A DNA stretch of 64,000 nt from Pseudanabaena biceps (GTDB lineage Bacteria; Cyanobacteriota; Cyanobacteriia; Pseudanabaenales; Pseudanabaenaceae), in assembly GCA_013361095.1 (NCBI GenBank), contig JAATWA010000001.1, forward strand, positions 1,227,001-1,291,000, written 5' to 3'. The notes below the pieces were generated by a model. The model did not search any database. It was given only the letters and a program-made list of their open reading frames with translations, and was not told the DNA's origin. Below, piece after piece: positions 31,650 through 39,187 of the stretch (its first letter is position 1; the number at the start of each line of letters is the position of its first letter). A program made the translations under genes and the position numbers.

Positions 31650-31970
31650 ATGAGGATTCTCTTGGATGAATGTATCGATCGCCGATTCGCTAGAGAGATT
31701 ATTGGCTATGAAGTGAGAACAGTTCCGCAGATGGGATGGGCGGGAGTCAAAAATGGGAAGCTTTTAGCTCTTGCTGTAGAAGAGTTTGATGTATTTGTGA
31801 CAGTTGATCGCAATTTATCTTTCCAACAGAACTTGCCACAGTTCGATATTGCTATAGTGGTTTTGCAAGCACCATCAAATAGTTTAGCGGCTCTAAAACC
31901 ACTAGCGCCGAAGCTTTTAGCTATTCTAGATTCCGCAAATAAAGGTCAAGTTGCGGTTATTACAGGATGA
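31650..31970 (+). CDS. DUF5615 PIN-like toxin
   Basis: 106 residues. ILLDECIDRRFAREIIGYEVRTVPQMGW with acidic Asp/Glu at the N terminus, and DVFVTVDRNLSFQQNLPQFDIAIVVLQAPSN in the middle, fit the PIN-like nuclease fold of DUF5615. It is presumed to be a ribonuclease toxin neutralised by the preceding DUF433 protein. The direct repeat begins one base after its stop. Confidence 0.88.
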   Translation: MRILLDECIDRRFAREIIGYEVRTVPQMGWAGVKNGKLLALAVEEFDVFVTVDRNLSFQQNLPQFDIAIVVLQAPSNSLAALKPLAPKLLAILDSANKGQVAVITG

Positions 31971-32014
31971 GATCGCCTTTTAGTGGTTGAGAAATTTATA
32001 GGTGTGACGATCGC
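31971..32014. repeat. Right 44-bp direct repeat flanking a toxin-antitoxin pair
   Basis: Partner of 31337-31380, in direct orientation, starting immediately after the DUF5615 stop. The last bases merge into the metH remnant that follows. Confidence 0.85.
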
Positions 32015-32058
32015 ATGATGCCCACACAAGGGAGTGGTTGACTGTTTGGAATAAGGAG
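32009..32058 (-). pseudogene. Second, shorter metH 3'-end remnant
   Basis: GATCGCATGATGC and GTGGTTGACTGTT are shared, in the same order and spacing, with the metH fragment at about 33847-33885. On the minus strand this would read like QSTT...HHAI, the end of methionine synthase. About 50 bases survive, with a diverged middle. Confidence 0.6.
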
Positions 32059-32084
32059 TGAAATTTTATTGCTTGGGCGATCGC

Positions 32085-32732
32085 TTACAACCCATACAAT
32101 TCTTTAAACCAAGCCACAAATTTCTGAGCATTGGGATGCGTGGGATCGAGTATTTTCTCCATCACAGCTTGATGCAATTGCCGCCCTGGGGGATTTTGCC
32201 AAGCCAGCCAAGTATAAATATTGGCTTTGTCAATCTGAAACCCTGTAAATTTTGCCCCTTGAGTTTTGGATGCTTCGACCGATGATTGAGCAAACTGCCA
32301 TAGCATCTCGGTTTCATTGGGAATCATACAGGCTAAAAATGTTTCGAGCATACCGCTCTCTTTGTTATCTGGCATCATCCAAATACCAAATTTAATTCCA
32401 TTAGGAGCATCACAAATCAATCCGTTTTCTGGTAAATCTGCGGGTAAATCAGGCACACTTTTATGACAGGCATTTCTGATGCTTTGCCAACGATCTGATG
32501 GTTTTTCATCTGCATCAAGCACAATACCAAGCGCGGAACGCCCCGATTCTTGTAGCTCCGTAGCAATCAGATCTGGATCGCTCAAATTTGAGTAACCAAC
32601 ATTATCGCGAATGTAGACAATAGGATTTTTCCTTGTTCCCCAATCTATGCCATTTGCCTCGATTAGTTCTGGAATAACTCGAACTTCTTGTATGCCTTCC
32701 ACCAGTAGAACGTTTTTATGGATTAAAGCCAT
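32085..32732 (-). CDS. DUF3226 (TOPRIM-like) protein, partner of the ATPase
   Basis: 215 residues. The N terminus NVLLVEGIQEVRVIPELIEANGI carries the TOPRIM glutamate, and LGIVLDADEKPSDRW near 70-84 carries the DxD acidic pair. IWMMPDNKESGMLETFLACMI near 117-137 is characteristic of DUF3226. TOPRIM domains cut or bind nucleic acids. It follows the ATPase gene after two bases, so the pair is one operon. Split ATPase + TOPRIM pairs are found among OLD-type and PARIS-type anti-phage systems; the exact type is not settled. Confidence 0.8.
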   Translation of the reverse strand: MALIHKNVLLVEGIQEVRVIPELIEANGIDWGTRKNPIVYIRDNVGYSNLSDPDLIATELQESGRSALGIVLDADEKPSDRWQSIRNACHKSVPDLPADLPENGLICDAPNGIKFGIWMMPDNKESGMLETFLACMIPNETEMLWQFAQSSVEASKTQGAKFTGFQIDKANIYTWLAWQNPPGRQLHQAVMEKILDPTHPNAQKFVAWFKELYGL

Positions 32733-32734
32733 TT

Positions 32735-33808
32735 CTACCGCACCTCAATATTTCGTTCTGCGGCGATCGCAATTTGTCGCTCGGTGAAAACGATACTGTT
32801 TGGCTTACCTTTTTCAATTCGATGAATTGTAATCCCATCTTCACTTGGGTTTTCAGCATTGGCAATATCCGCTAAACTCTGCCAGCAATCATTGCTATGG
32901 GTAGTTGCAAAAATCTGCACGTTAAGACGCTTTGCAGTTTCCCAGAGCATTTTCCACATATCAGACATGACTGTAAAGTGTAGCCCCGTATCAATTTCAT
33001 CAACTAATAACACTCCATCTTTCGCATTTACAATCGCCAAGATAAGTCCCAAAATCCGCCACATTCCATCGCCCATACTACTAATTGGTATGCGCTGATT
33101 TTCAGGTGTTTGGACAATAAAACTACCGCGTGTGCCTTTATATCCATTTTTTCCGATAAGAGGTGCAATTCGCTTTATTCGAGGCTCAATAATCTGTAAA
33201 GCTTGAATAACAAGATCTTCTTCTGGCGTGAGTACTGCATCTTCAAATAAATCAAGAGCTTTTTCAGTAGTTAATGATGATGAATTTACAAACTGGATAT
33301 TTGACTTGCTATGATTTATTAAACTATTAACCGTATCTTGCAATGTCTTGAGAGATAGCATTCCTTCTGAAGAAAGTTTGACTGACGTTCCAATTTCCAT
33401 AAAATCTATCAGACGTTTAACACATAAGACTAGTGATTCTTGATCTGTATGTTGTGTTTTTATATTCTCGATGGAAATAATTAATTCTGTTTGATTACCA
33501 CTAAAACTTTTACCACTGATTGCAAATTTACTGTCAATGTGAATTTGATGGTTATAAAAAAGGTGACGAACTACCAAATTTTTGTCTTGGTATTCGTCAT
33601 TCATAACATACTCACTTCTACCAGTAATTATTTTTCCTAGCACTTCAAAATCAAAAGTAAATGGCGCATCAAGAAGTAGTTGCATAGCCTCCAATATAGA
33701 AGTTTTGCCACTATTATTAGTGCCAACAATGAGATTTAACCTGCCAAGTTGTTGCATCTCAAAGGATGGAAAGCAACGGAAGTTTTCGATTTTGAGGGAT
33801 TTCAACAT
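32735..33808 (-). CDS. AAA/OLD-like ATPase
   Basis: 357 residues. The opening KIENFRCFPSFEMQQLG and Walker A GTNNSGKTS (29-37) are those of SMC/OLD-type ATPases. DGVLLVDEIDTGLH near residue 260 is Walker B plus D-loop, and IFATTHSNDCW is the H-loop. The middle (about 90-215) is a variable insert where a coiled coil would sit. Such ATPases couple to a TOPRIM nuclease, here the adjacent gene. The island context and flanking gene remnants suggest a defence operon rather than housekeeping. Confidence 0.85.
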   Translation of the reverse strand: MLKSLKIENFRCFPSFEMQQLGRLNLIVGTNNSGKTSILEAMQLLLDAPFTFDFEVLGKIITGRSEYVMNDEYQDKNLVVRHLFYNHQIHIDSKFAISGKSFSGNQTELIISIENIKTQHTDQESLVLCVKRLIDFMEIGTSVKLSSEGMLSLKTLQDTVNSLINHSKSNIQFVNSSSLTTEKALDLFEDAVLTPEEDLVIQALQIIEPRIKRIAPLIGKNGYKGTRGSFIVQTPENQRIPISSMGDGMWRILGLILAIVNAKDGVLLVDEIDTGLHFTVMSDMWKMLWETAKRLNVQIFATTHSNDCWQSLADIANAENPSEDGITIHRIEKGKPNSIVFTERQIAIAAERNIEVR

Positions 33809-33825
33809 AATTGAATACCAGTTTA

Positions 33826-34131
33826 TTAAGCGCTGAAATACTTAGTGATCGCATGATGCACGATTAACGCCGTGGTTGACTGTTCGGGATAGAGTTGTTC
33901 GCTCTCATCCATGACTAGATTAACGCGCTTCGCATCAAGCAAATCTAAGAGCTTGAACTGATCCTGCATATTTGGACAGGCGGGATAACCAAAGCTATAG
34001 CGAGAGCCGTGATAGCGCTGCGCTAGAATATCGCGAATATTATCAGGATCTTCCGCCGCAAAATCTAACTCGCTACGGATACGAGTATGTGTCCATTCCG
34101 TGATCACATCATAAAATAAATCTAGAATCTA
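33826..34131 (-). pseudogene. metH: metH fragment (C-terminal activation domain of methionine synthase)
   Basis: About 100 residues, reading [12 protein letters not shown], then [19 protein letters not shown], and [17 protein letters not shown]. These are unmistakable end pieces of B12-dependent methionine synthase, the AdoMet-binding reactivation domain. The full enzyme is about 1,200 residues; everything before this is missing, and a stop codon lies in frame just upstream. It is therefore a remnant, not a working gene. Confidence 0.9.
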
Positions 34132-34507
34132 GCTACATTTTTTCGTTAACAAATCGTGCAGGGCTTCCTTGCGTAATGAGTTTAGTTCTTCTACCCATAA
34201 ATTTGATATGAATTATATACAAATCACAGTCTATATTTTTATCATAAACTAAGGAAGCGATCGCTAGTTATGGGGGACTCGATAGGCGATCGCTATTGAC
34301 GTTTTCTCATTAGCCTAAGATGTTTGGGAAGAGTTGAAGAGTGATGGAGGAAAAAGAGATCGCTTTTATTACTTGCGAGACTTAGCGATCTGAATTGTTA
34401 ATCTGATGATTTAGATAGGCGATCGCTGGTATAGATTCTAACTTTTTTGATTATAATCTTAAGGTGAGTTTAGATAATTCGCCTTATTTTATCCTTATTC
34501 AGTACTG
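34132..34507. other. Intergenic region with dispersed repeat copy 1
   Basis: No gene is supported. It includes repeat R copy 1 (34287-34430) and AT-rich DNA before the BrnT-like gene. Confidence 0.5.
34287..34430 (+). repeat. Dispersed repeat R, copy 1
   Basis: Bounded by GATAGGCGATCGC at both ends, with the core GTTTGGGAAGAGTTGAAGAG, AGATCGCTTTTATTACTTGC and GAGACTTAGCGATCTG. Copies 2 and 3 lie at 35125-35232 and 35496-35612, each directly beside a toxin-antitoxin-type gene. Confidence 0.75.
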
Positions 34508-34780
34508 ATGCAGTTTTATACTTGGAACGAGGCTAAAAATGAGTTATTGCAACGGGAGCGAGGTATATCATTTGAAGATATTGTCGAAGCGATCGCCAAT
34601 GGATATTTGCTAGATAGCATTAAGCATCCGAACTCTGAGCAGTATCCCAATCAATCAGTTTTTGTAGTTAATGTTAAAGGATATGTTTACTGTGTGCCTT
34701 ATGTTGTGGACGAATCCAGTATTTTTTTGAAGACAATTTTCCCAAGTCGAAAGATAAAAAAGAAGTATTTAGGAGATTAG
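34508..34780 (+). CDS. BrnT-like toxin
   Basis: 90 residues. FYTWNEAKNELLQRERGISFEDIVEAI near the N terminus and VYCVPYVVDESSIFLKTIFPSRKIKKKY resemble BrnT-type RNase toxins of the RelE-like fold. It is followed directly by a small protein that looks like its antitoxin. The assignment rests on remembered motifs and gene order. Confidence 0.7.
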   Translation: MQFYTWNEAKNELLQRERGISFEDIVEAIANGYLLDSIKHPNSEQYPNQSVFVVNVKGYVYCVPYVVDESSIFLKTIFPSRKIKKKYLGD

Positions 34781-34782
34781 TG

Positions 34783-35082
34783 ATGTCAGAAAATTTAACC
34801 GCAGATGTTATCAATTTGAATTTAGATCAAGAAGAACAAAATCTATTAGAAAGTATTGAGAATGATGATTGGGTGAGTATTCCCAACGTTAAATCTGAGA
34901 TGCAAAGATTTCAAGAGATTGCAAAACAACAAGTTGAGATGCAAAAGCTTGAGTTGCAAATATCCAAACAAGATTCTGACAGGATTTATAATCTGGCTAA
35001 TCGTCTTGGTTTGTCAGTAACTAACTTTGCTCAGGATATTATTCATAAATATTTGCAAGGTGAGTTAGTTGAGAAAAACTAG
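34783..35082 (+). CDS. Putative antitoxin partner of the BrnT-like toxin
   Basis: 99 residues from ATG; a GTG one codon earlier overlaps the toxin stop. AGGAG lies seven bases before the ATG. The middle is acidic and helical (QRFQEIAKQQVEMQKLELQISKQ); the C-terminal part SDRIYNLANRLGLSVTNFAQDIIHKYL looks like a helix-turn-helix or ribbon-helix DNA-binding end. The first 30 residues are very acidic. Confidence 0.65.
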   Translation: MSENLTADVINLNLDQEEQNLLESIENDDWVSIPNVKSEMQRFQEIAKQQVEMQKLELQISKQDSDRIYNLANRLGLSVTNFAQDIIHKYLQGELVEKN

Positions 35083-35124
35083 AGAAAGCGATCTAGTTGC
35101 TTGCTGATAGATTTATAAGTGTGG

Positions 35125-35232
35125 CGATCGCTACTGATGTTTTCTCATTAGCCTAAGATATTTGGGAAGAGCTAAGAGCGATAGGAGAAAGTGAGATCGC
35201 TTTTACTACTTGCGAGACTTACCGATCTAAAG
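35125..35232 (+). repeat. Dispersed repeat R, copy 2
   Basis: Contains GTTTTCTCATTAGCCTAAGA, ATTTGGGAAGAGC, AGATCGCTTTTACTACTTGC and GAGACTTACCGATC, in the same order as copy 1. It lies between the BrnT-like pair and the YgiT-type gene and ends about 25 bases before the latter's start. Confidence 0.75.
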
Positions 35233-35258
35233 CAACTTCACAGTAAGGAAGAAAAACA

Positions 35259-35480
35259 ATGAATAACGATCAAGAACAACTTATCGAAAAGCGCGTAACT
35301 TACTCATTAGAACTCAATGGCAAATTCATCCTAATTGAGAATGTTCCTGCCCGTGTAAACGAAGAAACAGGAGAACAATTTTTTGCTCCATCAACTGTGG
35401 CATTTTTACAACAAATTATTTTGGATGGACAAGCACCAAAGCGTGTAATTCAAACACCTGTTTATAGCTACGCCGCTTAA
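35259..35480 (+). CDS. Orphan YgiT-type antitoxin lacking its zinc finger
   Basis: 73 residues: YSLELNGKFILIENVPARVNEETGEQFFAPSTVAFLQQIILDGQAPKRVIQTPVY. This matches the second half of YgiT-type (MqsA-like) antitoxins, VPAR.NEETGEQFF being the hallmark. The N-terminal CxxC zinc finger is absent. No toxin gene is adjacent, the neighbours being unrelated. A good ribosome site (TAAGGA) precedes the start, so it is probably expressed. Confidence 0.75.
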   Translation: MNNDQEQLIEKRVTYSLELNGKFILIENVPARVNEETGEQFFAPSTVAFLQQIILDGQAPKRVIQTPVYSYAA

Positions 35481-35495
35481 TCTGAGCTTTTCACC

Positions 35496-35612
35496 ATTGG
35501 CGAGATATTGGGGAAGAGTTAAGAGTAAGGAGAGAAAAGGCGATCGCTTTTTCTACTTGCGAGACTTACCGATGTGACTTGTAAATCTGGCAATTGGATA
35601 GGCGATCGCTGA
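35496..35612 (+). repeat. Dispersed repeat R, copy 3
   Basis: Has ATTGGGGAAGAGTTAAGAG, CGATCGCTTTTTCTACTTGC, GAGACTTACCGATG and the terminal GGATAGGCGATCGCTG of copy 1. It starts 16 bases after the YgiT-type stop. The left part (GTTTTCTCATTAGCC) is missing. Confidence 0.72.
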
Positions 35613-35744
35613 TTGTGGGGAATATGCCGCCTAAACTTAAAAAGTCTTATAGGATAAATTCCCGCTAGAAGGTGTTATGAGTATGCTAAATAATTATCGA
35701 TTGAACAGGCATCGATAAATCAGAACCGTTAAAATTACACTTTT

Positions 35745-37829
35745 ATGCCAAACCAATATACATCCCCAACTATCTCTCAATATGCGACAGCCGCGATCGC
35801 CATCTCAGTAATAATGTTCAGCGATCGCGCGATCGCGCAAACTTCTGTAGCAGTAACACCAACCCGTAACGAAGCTTGCGAAATTTTGATCGTTGGGGGG
35901 GGAGTCGCAGGTACAGCCGCCGCCTATGAAGGCTTACTAGCAGGACGGACTGTGTGCATGACGGAGATTACCGATTGGGTGGGTGGACAGCTAACCTCGC
36001 AAGGGACATCGGCGCTGGATGAAGCCAAAAAACAACGCAGTCTATGGTTCTTTCCGCAGGGCTATACAGAATTTCGGAAGCGCATTGAAAAGGAATATGG
36101 CAAATTAAATGCAGGAGATTGTTGGGTTAGCGTTTCCTGTTTTATTCCCAATACAGCGCAATCTATTCTTATGGAAATGCTGCAACAAGCAGAACAGAAA
36201 GGCAACGGCAAACTCAAATGGTTTCCTAATACCGTCATTAAGAATTTAGAACTAAGTGCTGATGGCAAGTTGATTGATAGCGCGATCGCCATTCAACATC
36301 GCCCCGCCCCCAATACACCGCCATTAAATACATCTCCACTATCAACAATTATTGAAGAAGCCTATCGCTACGAAAATTCATCACGATTACAGAAAGAAGT
36401 TATTCGTTTTGTCCCCCTCAAAAATACCGATCCTAAGATTCAGCGTCCTAGTGACTGGTTTGTGATTGACTCCACCGAAACAGGAGAAATTATTGCCCTT
36501 GCTGATGTTCCCTATCGTTTGGGAATTGATCCGCGATCGCCCCTCAATCCATCTTCACCCGTTACTAAAAACGATAGTTACTGCACTCAGGGCTTTACCT
36601 ATACCTTTGCAATGGAACAGACTGCGGAGCCACAGCCCCAAACAAAGCCCCAGTTTTATGATCGTTATTCTCCTTACTACGGCTCTGACCCTAAGCCCAA
36701 TCTTGCCAACTTCGACACAATTTTCACCTATCGCCGTATTTGGAGTGCAAAGGCTGAGATTAACAAAGATGAAAGTGCTAAGTCTGAAAATGTCAAACGC
36801 AATGCTTTTGGAGTTTCACCCATGAAGGTGGGAGATATTTCAATGCAGAACTGGGTTTGGGGAAATGATTATCGTCCAGGCACAGATCGAGATAATCTCA
36901 TTTATTCCCGAGAGCAATTACAGCAAATGGGTCAATTACAACCTAATGGATGGATGGGAGGACTACGTGCTGAAACCTTGAAAAGTGGAGAAGAAATTGC
37001 CCTTGGCTACTATTACTGGCTAGTCGCTGGCACAACTGATTCCCAACAAAATACTGGATGGAAAAAGCCATTTCCTAATCATCGATTACTCACAGGCGCA
37101 AACTCACCGATGGGAACAGCGTATGGGCTTTCCAAATATCCTTACATTCGCGAATCACGACGAATTATCGGTCGTCCTTCCTATGGCTATCCTGATGGAT
37201 TTACCATGTCTGAAGTCGATGTATCACAAGTGGATTTTGGATCTGAGTTCTATCGCAATAATCTTTCGGAGCAGAAATATCGCGACCTATGGCGATCGCT
37301 AGCAGGTTTAGGGACAACTGCCACAATCAGAAATGACACTCCACCCTCAGAAATCAAACGCCGTAGCCGTTCTACGATCTATCCTGATGCAGTCGGGATT
37401 GCTCAATACTACCTAGACTTCCATCCTTGTTTAAGTGAATATCCCGTCGAAAAGGCTGGTAATACTGAACGCGAAGGGGTGCGAAATGGTCACGCTCCTG
37501 CTTACCCCGGACAAATCCCATTGCGATCGCTAATTCCTCAGAAGATCGATAATTTAATTGTTTCTGGCAAAAATATTGCCTTTAGCTATATCGTCGCCGC
37601 AGGATATCGGGTGCATTCGTATGAGTGGTCAGTGGGAGCCGCCGCCGCTAATACTGCTGTTTTATCGCTATCGGAAGGAATTCTTCCCTATCAATTAGTC
37701 ATGGATTTACCCAGAGTGAATCCCCTATTAATGAAGTTACAGCAGCAGCTAACCCAAACCAATAACCCTACAGCTTTCCCCAATACTTCTATTTTCAATC
37801 TCGATTGGGATGATTGGAAAATTTGGTAA
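35745..37829 (+). CDS. Secreted FAD-dependent oxidoreductase
   Basis: 694 residues. A signal peptide lies at about 1-31, ending near AIAQT. The FAD Rossmann motif EILIVGGGVAGTAAAYEGLLAGRTVCMTE covers 46-75. Near the C terminus, IDNLIVSGKNIAFSYIVAAGYRVHSYEWSVGAAAA is the typical FAD-binding end of the PF12831-type family. Substrates of these proteins are mostly unknown. The export signal means it acts in the periplasm or lumen. It is monocistronic and followed by a hairpin. Confidence 0.85.
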   Translation: MPNQYTSPTISQYATAAIAISVIMFSDRAIAQTSVAVTPTRNEACEILIVGGGVAGTAAAYEGLLAGRTVCMTEITDWVGGQLTSQGTSALDEAKKQRSLWFFPQGYTEFRKRIEKEYGKLNAGDCWVSVSCFIPNTAQSILMEMLQQAEQKGNGKLKWFPNTVIKNLELSADGKLIDSAIAIQHRPAPNTPPLNTSPLSTIIEEAYRYENSSRLQKEVIRFVPLKNTDPKIQRPSDWFVIDSTETGEIIALADVPYRLGIDPRSPLNPSSPVTKNDSYCTQGFTYTFAMEQTAEPQPQTKPQFYDRYSPYYGSDPKPNLANFDTIFTYRRIWSAKAEINKDESAKSENVKRNAFGVSPMKVGDISMQNWVWGNDYRPGTDRDNLIYSREQLQQMGQLQPNGWMGGLRAETLKSGEEIALGYYYWLVAGTTDSQQNTGWKKPFPNHRLLTGANSPMGTAYGLSKYPYIRESRRIIGRPSYGYPDGFTMSEVDVSQVDFGSEFYRNNLSEQKYRDLWRSLAGLGTTATIRNDTPPSEIKRRSRSTIYPDAVGIAQYYLDFHPCLSEYPVEKAGNTEREGVRNGHAPAYPGQIPLRSLIPQKIDNLIVSGKNIAFSYIVAAGYRVHSYEWSVGAAAANTAVLSLSEGILPYQLVMDLPRVNPLLMKLQQQLTQTNNPTAFPNTSIFNLDWDDWKIW

Positions 37830-37839
37830 CTCTGGCTAT

Positions 37840-37888
37840 GCAGAGAAATTAATAGATGGCGCGAAGCACCATCTATTAATTTCTCTGC
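37840..37888. terminator. Bidirectional terminator after the FAD oxidoreductase
   Basis: GCAGAGAAATTAATAGATGG and complement form a 20-bp stem with a CGCGAAGCA loop between two converging genes. The DnaJ gene's stop overlaps its right arm. Confidence 0.8.
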
Positions 37889-38583
37889 AAACTTTCCATT
37901 CCACATTGCGCGTAATAACGCAGTTCTTCAGCCCTACGCCATAGCTCCTGACCAGTATGCAAATGGCGATCGTCAAAATTGAGCGTGAAATAGTTAAGTT
38001 CCTCAATACCATCACTAATTGCATTGAGACAGTGATATAGATAGCTGGCAATACCTGCGGCTGAAGCAGGATTAGGAAATGCCCTAAAAAAGATTTGAGC
38101 TTTGGCATAGGAGCCACGACACTCATCAATATAGTCTTCAAAATCTTCCATTAATCCATCGTCATAGGGATCATCGGCAAGAGCCTCAATCTGCTCATCT
38201 AGGCTGTCAAGAATAACTTCTAGCATCTCAGTGATCGGTTCATAAACATGTTTAGCCCAGCGATCGAGCTTTTGATCTTCATTGAGATGGACTTCTCGCT
38301 TAGTTGCCGATCGCTTGATGCCCTGAGATATACCATTGGGACTATGTTTGATGCCAAGGCTGCGATCGTAATGGGCGCGGGATTGAGGATTGCTTAAAAC
38401 TTCATAGGCGAGATTGATCGAGGCGATCGCATCATGATTATCGAGGTGATGATTGCAATCGGGGTGATATTCCTTGACTAGTAAGCGATAGGCTTTTTTA
38501 ACATCAGCAGGTACAGCGTTGTAGCTAATTTTCAAGGTTTGGTAATGATTGGTTTGTTGGGTGCGATCGCTTGTCCTAGCCAT
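37876..38583 (-). CDS. DnaJ-domain protein
   Basis: 235 residues. The J domain covers about 12-80: HYQTLKISYNAVPADVKKAYRLLVKEYHPDCNHH with the HPD tripeptide, and AIASINLAYEVLSNPQSRAHYDRSLG. The rest is acidic and helical (EVILDSLDEQIEALADDPYDDGLMEDFEDYIDECRGSYAK), without the zinc finger or the substrate domain of DnaJ. It should stimulate an Hsp70 (DnaK) on some specific client. Stand-alone gene. Confidence 0.88.
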   Translation of the reverse strand: MARTSDRTQQTNHYQTLKISYNAVPADVKKAYRLLVKEYHPDCNHHLDNHDAIASINLAYEVLSNPQSRAHYDRSLGIKHSPNGISQGIKRSATKREVHLNEDQKLDRWAKHVYEPITEMLEVILDSLDEQIEALADDPYDDGLMEDFEDYIDECRGSYAKAQIFFRAFPNPASAAGIASYLYHCLNAISDGIEELNYFTLNFDDRHLHTGQELWRRAEELRYYAQCGMESLQRN

Positions 38584-38969
38584 GTATTTTTGATAATTAA
38601 TCTACGTTTGCAATATATTTCTGATGTTTTTTATGCTGAATCTCTGAAGGCTTCGAGAATGAAGCATTATTTCTGAGCAGAACAAAACTTTACATTAAGC
38701 ATTTTGTAGCGATATTCTGCCAACGTCAACTACAGCAATTTTCATTATGGAGGCAATCTTGATATTTCTGGCACCAAAGCGCCAGAAATATCAAGATTGC
38801 CTTTTTGAAATCTAGACGCAGCAAGGCTTTTAAAAATCTGTTTCTATAGCTGTCCTTATTTAGTGGTATGCAGCGCCAAAGGCGCTGCATACCACTAAAC
38901 TGGTTTCGCAAAGAACTAACTATTGCTAAAGTGATCGCATTATTGCTATGATTAATGAGGTCAAAATTT
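38584..38969. other. Intergenic region with hairpins before tRNA-Thr
   Basis: No gene is supported. A family C-like left end, CAGCAATTTTCATTATGG, begins at 38733. Two strong hairpins follow: one around TCTGGCACCAAAGCGCCAGA (38746-38804) and one around GCAGCGCC-AAA-GGCGCTGC (38862-38900). This looks like a family C relative with exchanged inner arms. Confidence 0.5.
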
Positions 38970-39042
38970 GCTGGTGTAGCTCAGTTGGTAGAGCAACTGA
39001 TTTGTAATCAGTAGGTCACGAGTTCGAGTCTCGTCCCCAGCT
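38970..39042 (+). tRNA. trnT-UGU: tRNA-Thr (TGT anticodon)
   Basis: Acceptor GCTGGTG pairs with CCCCAGC except for one T-C mismatch at the sixth pair. The D arm is GCTCAGTTGGTAGAGC. The anticodon arm ACTGA/TCAGT with loop TTTGTAA gives anticodon TGT. The T arm is ACGAG-TTCGAGT-CTCGT. CCA is not encoded. A terminator starts nine bases later. Confidence 0.95.
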
Positions 39043-39050
39043 TAACTATT

Positions 39051-39092
39051 CACAAAAAAGTAATATTGCCTAGCAATGTTACTTTTTTTGTG
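39051..39092 (+). terminator. tRNA-Thr terminator
   Basis: CACAAAAAAGTAATATTGC and near-complement with a CTAG loop, ending in a run of seven T residues. Confidence 0.85.
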
Positions 39093-39187
39093 CGAGATTG
39101 GTCAAAATATAGACGGTGAAAACTGCCTCTGCAATGGCTGCGCTTCAGTTACACTTAGGTAAGTCATCATTGTAGAAATCAGGCAAT

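Noticed and set aside
36466..36825. 119-codon frame inside the FAD oxidoreductase gene
   Set aside because: Overlaps a long gene with clear FAD motifs in another frame; low-complexity translation.
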